From a virus, in IMG/VR virus record IMGVR_UViG_3300017744_000172, positions 1 through 23,034 of that record: DNA of 23,034 nucleotides; one strand, 5' to 3'. This document shows, piece after piece, positions 20,735 through 23,034 of this stretch. A program made the translations under genes and the position numbers. The notes under the pieces are model-generated. The model saw only the letters and a program-made list of their open reading frames with translations. It ran no database searches and was not told where the DNA came from. Position 1 is the stretch's first letter. Each line of letters begins with the position of its first letter.

Positions 20735-20781
20735 ACTAAACCTTAGTAAGAAGGTATGCTTACCAAATGGGTGCGAAGCCC
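20735..20781 (+). other. Three small tandem hairpins in the spacer after the SSB gene
   Basis: ACTAA/TTAGT (20735-20747), GGTA/TACC (20753-20764) and GGGT/GCCC around GCGAA (20769-20781) follow each other closely. The stems are short, so stability is modest. The position just after the SSB stop suggests a transcript-end or processing element. A T-arm-like look of the third stem is noted, but the rest does not form a tRNA. Confidence 0.3.
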
Positions 20782-20797
20782 TAAATAAAGTGATAAT

Positions 20798-21043
20798 ATG
20801 TTTACAATAGATAATAGAATGATACATGGTACAAGTTTTATAATTTCACTAGATTCGGTGGAGTTTATAACTTGGAGATTAAATGAAGATACGGGGGATT
20901 ATTGGGTAAAACTACATATTCCTTCAGGTAAAGAAATAAGAATAAAAGTAAGTGAAGAAGAATTAAGAAACATAGCAGACGTATGGGCTGCTACTTCAAA
21001 TATATATTTAAAAATAGGTGATAATTATGGGATGGACTTCTGA
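20798..21043 (+). CDS. Small beta-rich unknown protein
   Basis: This 81-residue protein has strands at about 13-24 (S-F-I-I-S-L-D-S-V-E-F-I), 33-40 and 44-50 (S-G-K-E-I-R-I-K-V), followed by a helix. The order (strand with L-x-S-V, strand, S-G turn, strand, V-S-E-E, helix) mirrors the protein at 3203-3418. It may be a PH-like or small barrel domain. No function is evident. The end overlaps the recombination ATPase gene. Confidence 0.6.
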   Translation: MFTIDNRMIHGTSFIISLDSVEFITWRLNEDTGDYWVKLHIPSGKEIRIKVSEEELRNIADVWAATSNIYLKIGDNYGMDF

Positions 21044-21839
21044 GAAGAATAATGAGAATAAAGATGTAATAGATTTTGGTAAAGAACAAGATGAATGGAA
21101 TAAGAAATATGCAGAAACTTTTCTAGTTAAAAAGGATAAAAAATCTAGAATGTGTTTAGGCATTTGGGGCGACCCTAAGAATGGTAAAACAGGTTTAGCA
21201 TTGGATTTTCCAGATAGAGAAATATACGTTTTAGATTGGGATAGAGGTGTTGAGTCTACATGGAAAGAACATTATGATGCAACAGATAGAATAAAAATAC
21301 ATTGTCCTATCATTAGAGATAAAAGTAATGTAATTGATATTCATGCTTCTGAAAGAGAATCGTTAATGTTTGTTAACTTTGTACGTCAAAAGATTGAAGA
21401 AGGCGATAAGCCAATATTTGTATTTGATGGCGTAGATACTTGGCATGAATCTTGTTTACTAAAGGTAAGTCCTGACCCTAGAAAGGTCGCTAAGATGATG
21501 CCTTGGCAATATGGAGAAAGAAACAAAACTTTCTTTTTCTTAATGGAAGCAGTATACGCTTTAGATTGTGATGTTATTTACATAACCCATAAGACTGAAA
21601 ATTACCTTGATGGTAATGTAGTAGGTTATTCTCCTATATGGAAAAATTGGGGCGGTAAATTAGAACAAGAGATTAGAACAGGAACTAAATCTGTTAAAGG
21701 GGAATTACAATATGTAGCACAGTTAGTTGCTAGTAGAACAAATGGTAACTTAGTAGGTACTACATGGGTAACTAGAGAAGGTAGACCTCCAAATGTAGTT
21801 TGGAATGGTATTCCTCAACTACGAGAGGGTAATATATGA
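21027..21839 (+). CDS. Sak4-like RecA-fold ATPase
   Basis: Sak4 proteins are phage RAD51-related ATPases that help anneal or pair single strands with an SSB. I use the ATG at 21027, after AGGTGATAATT, rather than the GTG at 21018. The 270-residue product has Walker A G-D-P-K-N-G-K-T at 48-55, a strand with V-L-D-W-D-R-G about 68-74, and Walker B I-F-V-F-D-G-V-D-T at 130-138. A later strand V-I-Y-I-T-H-K-T fits the sensor strand (compare I-T-H-x in AAA_24/Sak4 proteins). There is no N-terminal RadA domain. Neighbouring SSB and PCNA genes match the role. Assignment to Sak4 over a general P-loop ATPase is moderate. Confidence 0.75.
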   Translation: MGWTSEKNNENKDVIDFGKEQDEWNKKYAETFLVKKDKKSRMCLGIWGDPKNGKTGLALDFPDREIYVLDWDRGVESTWKEHYDATDRIKIHCPIIRDKSNVIDIHASERESLMFVNFVRQKIEEGDKPIFVFDGVDTWHESCLLKVSPDPRKVAKMMPWQYGERNKTFFFLMEAVYALDCDVIYITHKTENYLDGNVVGYSPIWKNWGGKLEQEIRTGTKSVKGELQYVAQLVASRTNGNLVGTTWVTREGRPPNVVWNGIPQLREGNI

Positions 21840-22627
21840 AAGAGATATTTATAAATAGAAAAAAACTAAGCAACGGAATAGAAGATGTTCTCCTTAAAGG
21901 GAGATATAGGGGAGCATCTTCTTCCAAAGTTGATTTGATTAACCCTAATGTTGCTATATTAATTAATAGTAGAACAGGAATAACGATAGCAAATGCTAAT
22001 CATTCAATCGCTACTATGGTTATAGTTAACATTAATCCTTCAATAGAAGAAGAAAGACACTTTGAACCATGTTGGGTTTATTGTGATGCTGAGAAGGCAA
22101 TCAAATATCTTAAGGCTATGAAAGATGATGAAATTATGTTGAAAATAACAGATAGTAAATTAATATTCAACGGTATTGATACACAATTAATGATGCCTTT
22201 AAGTATTGAACATTCAGGTATTTCTGCAATTGCTAAACTTATGATGGCTAAGGTAGACCAACAACATGAAGGGACAACTGCCAAGTTTGGTAATACTACT
22301 TTTGATACAGTCGTTTTACTTGAAGATAGTAAAGACCTCGCTAGAGCAATTAAAGAATGTTCAGTAGTAGGAACTTCTTCGTTTAAGTTAACGTTTGATA
22401 AACAAAACCTAGCAGTATCTTCTTCTAATTTTCAGAATACTGAAACATATAAAACGTATGTAGATTTTACAGGAGCATTCGGTGAAGATGTAGAAGTAGA
22501 GTTTTCTGCACCGTTAGATAAGTTTTGTAAAGGTAGGTTGTATCTTTGTTTAAAGGATATGGCTCCGGTATTAATAATAGGAGCAGATAGAAAATTAATA
22601 GTTGCTCCTTATATAAGAGATGATTAA
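21836..22627 (+). CDS. PCNA sliding clamp (divergent)
   Basis: PCNA forms a trimeric ring that tethers polymerase and other enzymes. The 263-residue length matches the two-domain protomer (about 245-265). The C-terminal part is diagnostic: D-V-E-V-E-F-S-A-P-L-D-K-F about 222-234, then strands ending V-A-P-Y-I-R-D at 256-262, where cellular PCNA ends in y-l-l-A-P-R. Repeated strand-helix units with buried hydrophobics fill residues 1-210. Sequence conservation is low and the interdomain loop is unusual. The location between the Sak4-like gene and PolB, with RFC upstream, supports the call. The start is an ATGA overlap with the previous gene. Confidence 0.75.
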   Translation: MKEIFINRKKLSNGIEDVLLKGRYRGASSSKVDLINPNVAILINSRTGITIANANHSIATMVIVNINPSIEEERHFEPCWVYCDAEKAIKYLKAMKDDEIMLKITDSKLIFNGIDTQLMMPLSIEHSGISAIAKLMMAKVDQQHEGTTAKFGNTTFDTVVLLEDSKDLARAIKECSVVGTSSFKLTFDKQNLAVSSSNFQNTETYKTYVDFTGAFGEDVEVEFSAPLDKFCKGRLYLCLKDMAPVLIIGADRKLIVAPYIRDD

Positions 22628-23034
22628 ATGATAATAAATGCAGTAGATAAAAATAAAACAATGTTAATTAGATGGAGAGATGAAAACGGTAAGCGTTTGG
22701 AATTAGAAGAGAAATATTCTGATTTCAGACCTTACTTTTTCATCCCCTTAATTTCAAGAGAAATAACTAATGTTAGTTATACTGAGTTTGGACAAAAGTA
22801 TAACATTAGATTAGAATATGATAACGGAGACGATGAACATCCGTTTATGTCTTTAAATAATGGTAGATTAAAGAAAGTAATGTGGAACACAAATAACCCT
22901 GCTCATGCTAGGATTCTTAGAAAAGAGTGGTCGTTAACCTTTGAAGCAGATGTACCTTTTCATTACAGATATGCAGTTGATAAGATTCATTCCATACAAG
23001 AGTATGACATGAGAAAGTTTTATTGGGATTTAGA
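22628..23034 (+). CDS. Family B DNA polymerase, N-terminal part (runs off the window)
   Basis: The frame stays open to the window end, giving 135 complete codons. It starts directly after the PCNA stop. The sequence has the N-terminal features of PolB: an initial strand-rich part with F-R-P-Y-F-F-I-P at about 35-42 and the block F-E-A-D-V-P-F-H-Y-R-Y about 112-122. Near the very end comes F-Y-W-D-L, the start of the exonuclease I motif (D-x-E) with Asp134 and the expected acidic residue just cut off. The polymerase motifs lie beyond the window. It is the main replicase of the block and would use the encoded PCNA and RFC. Confidence 0.85.
   Translation, partial: MIINAVDKNKTMLIRWRDENGKRLELEEKYSDFRPYFFIPLISREITNVSYTEFGQKYNIRLEYDNGDDEHPFMSLNNGRLKKVMWNTNNPAHARILRKEWSLTFEADVPFHYRYAVDKIHSIQEYDMRKFYWDL

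Noticed and set aside
20769-20781. T-arm-like stem suggesting a tRNA
   Set aside because: The loop is five bases, there is no acceptor stem or anticodon arm around it, and the T-loop consensus is absent.
20730-20812. A 26-codon ORF right after the SSB stop
   Set aside because: It spans three hairpins and runs into the next gene's start without a Shine-Dalgarno of its own; composition looks accidental.

Overview
The window looks like the replication and early-gene half of an archaeal mobile genome, most likely a virus. It is AT-rich, and every gene I can support lies on the + strand. Most neighbours overlap (ATGA, TAATG) or sit within a few bases, and many starts follow strong Shine-Dalgarno motifs of the AGGAG or AGGTGAT type. 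All three stop codons are used in the standard way. The informational genes are archaeal in type: a TFIIB-like factor, an ATP-dependent DNA ligase, an RFC small subunit, PCNA and the start of a family B DNA polymerase. They are mixed with phage-type genes (a Sak4-like ATPase, an Nmad1 domain, a class II ribonucleotide reductase) and many small zinc-binding or unknown proteins. From memory, this mix resembles the magroviruses assigned to marine Group II Euryarchaeota (Poseidoniales). No capsid, portal or terminase gene is present, so a large plasmid or another archaeal host cannot be excluded.

Layout. Positions 1-352 are non-coding: an AT-rich tract, a CTAC microsatellite, a short palindrome and repeated CGGAAA words, so possibly a control region or origin. 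Positions 353-5076 hold a Myb-like/Nmad1 fusion, a phage protein of unknown function and a run of very small genes. That run includes two short zinc-binding ORFs, a glutaredoxin-like protein, and a 66-residue ubiquitin-like protein ending in Gly-Gly-Cys. Positions 5102-9918 hold a structured spacer, a monomeric-type adenosylcobalamin-dependent ribonucleotide reductase and unknown genes, including a 440-residue protein. Positions 9918-13037 encode a TFIIB-like factor, an E1-like adenylating enzyme, two Myb/SANT-like proteins (one with a C-terminal membrane anchor) and a JAB/JAMM metalloprotease. Positions 13034-17459 hold a sequon-rich lipoprotein, a PC4-like protein, two candidate histone-fold proteins, the DNA ligase and a degenerate LAGLIDADG-like protein. 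Positions 17440-23034 form a replisome block: a degenerate clamp-loader-like subunit, RFC, a small EF-hand/two-TM protein, a 27-residue protein with a PIP box, a probable SSB/RPA, a Sak4-like ATPase, PCNA and the N terminus of PolB.

How the genes fit together. The reductase supplies deoxynucleotides. PolB, PCNA, RFC, SSB, the ligase and the Sak4-like protein replicate and recombine the genome. TFB, the Myb-like, PC4-like and histone-fold proteins probably redirect transcription and organise DNA. The most unusual feature is a dispersed set of ubiquitin-like protein, E1 and JAB peptidase, with a very tentative E2-like partner. This suggests that the element carries its own Ubl activation, conjugation or sulfur-transfer pathway.
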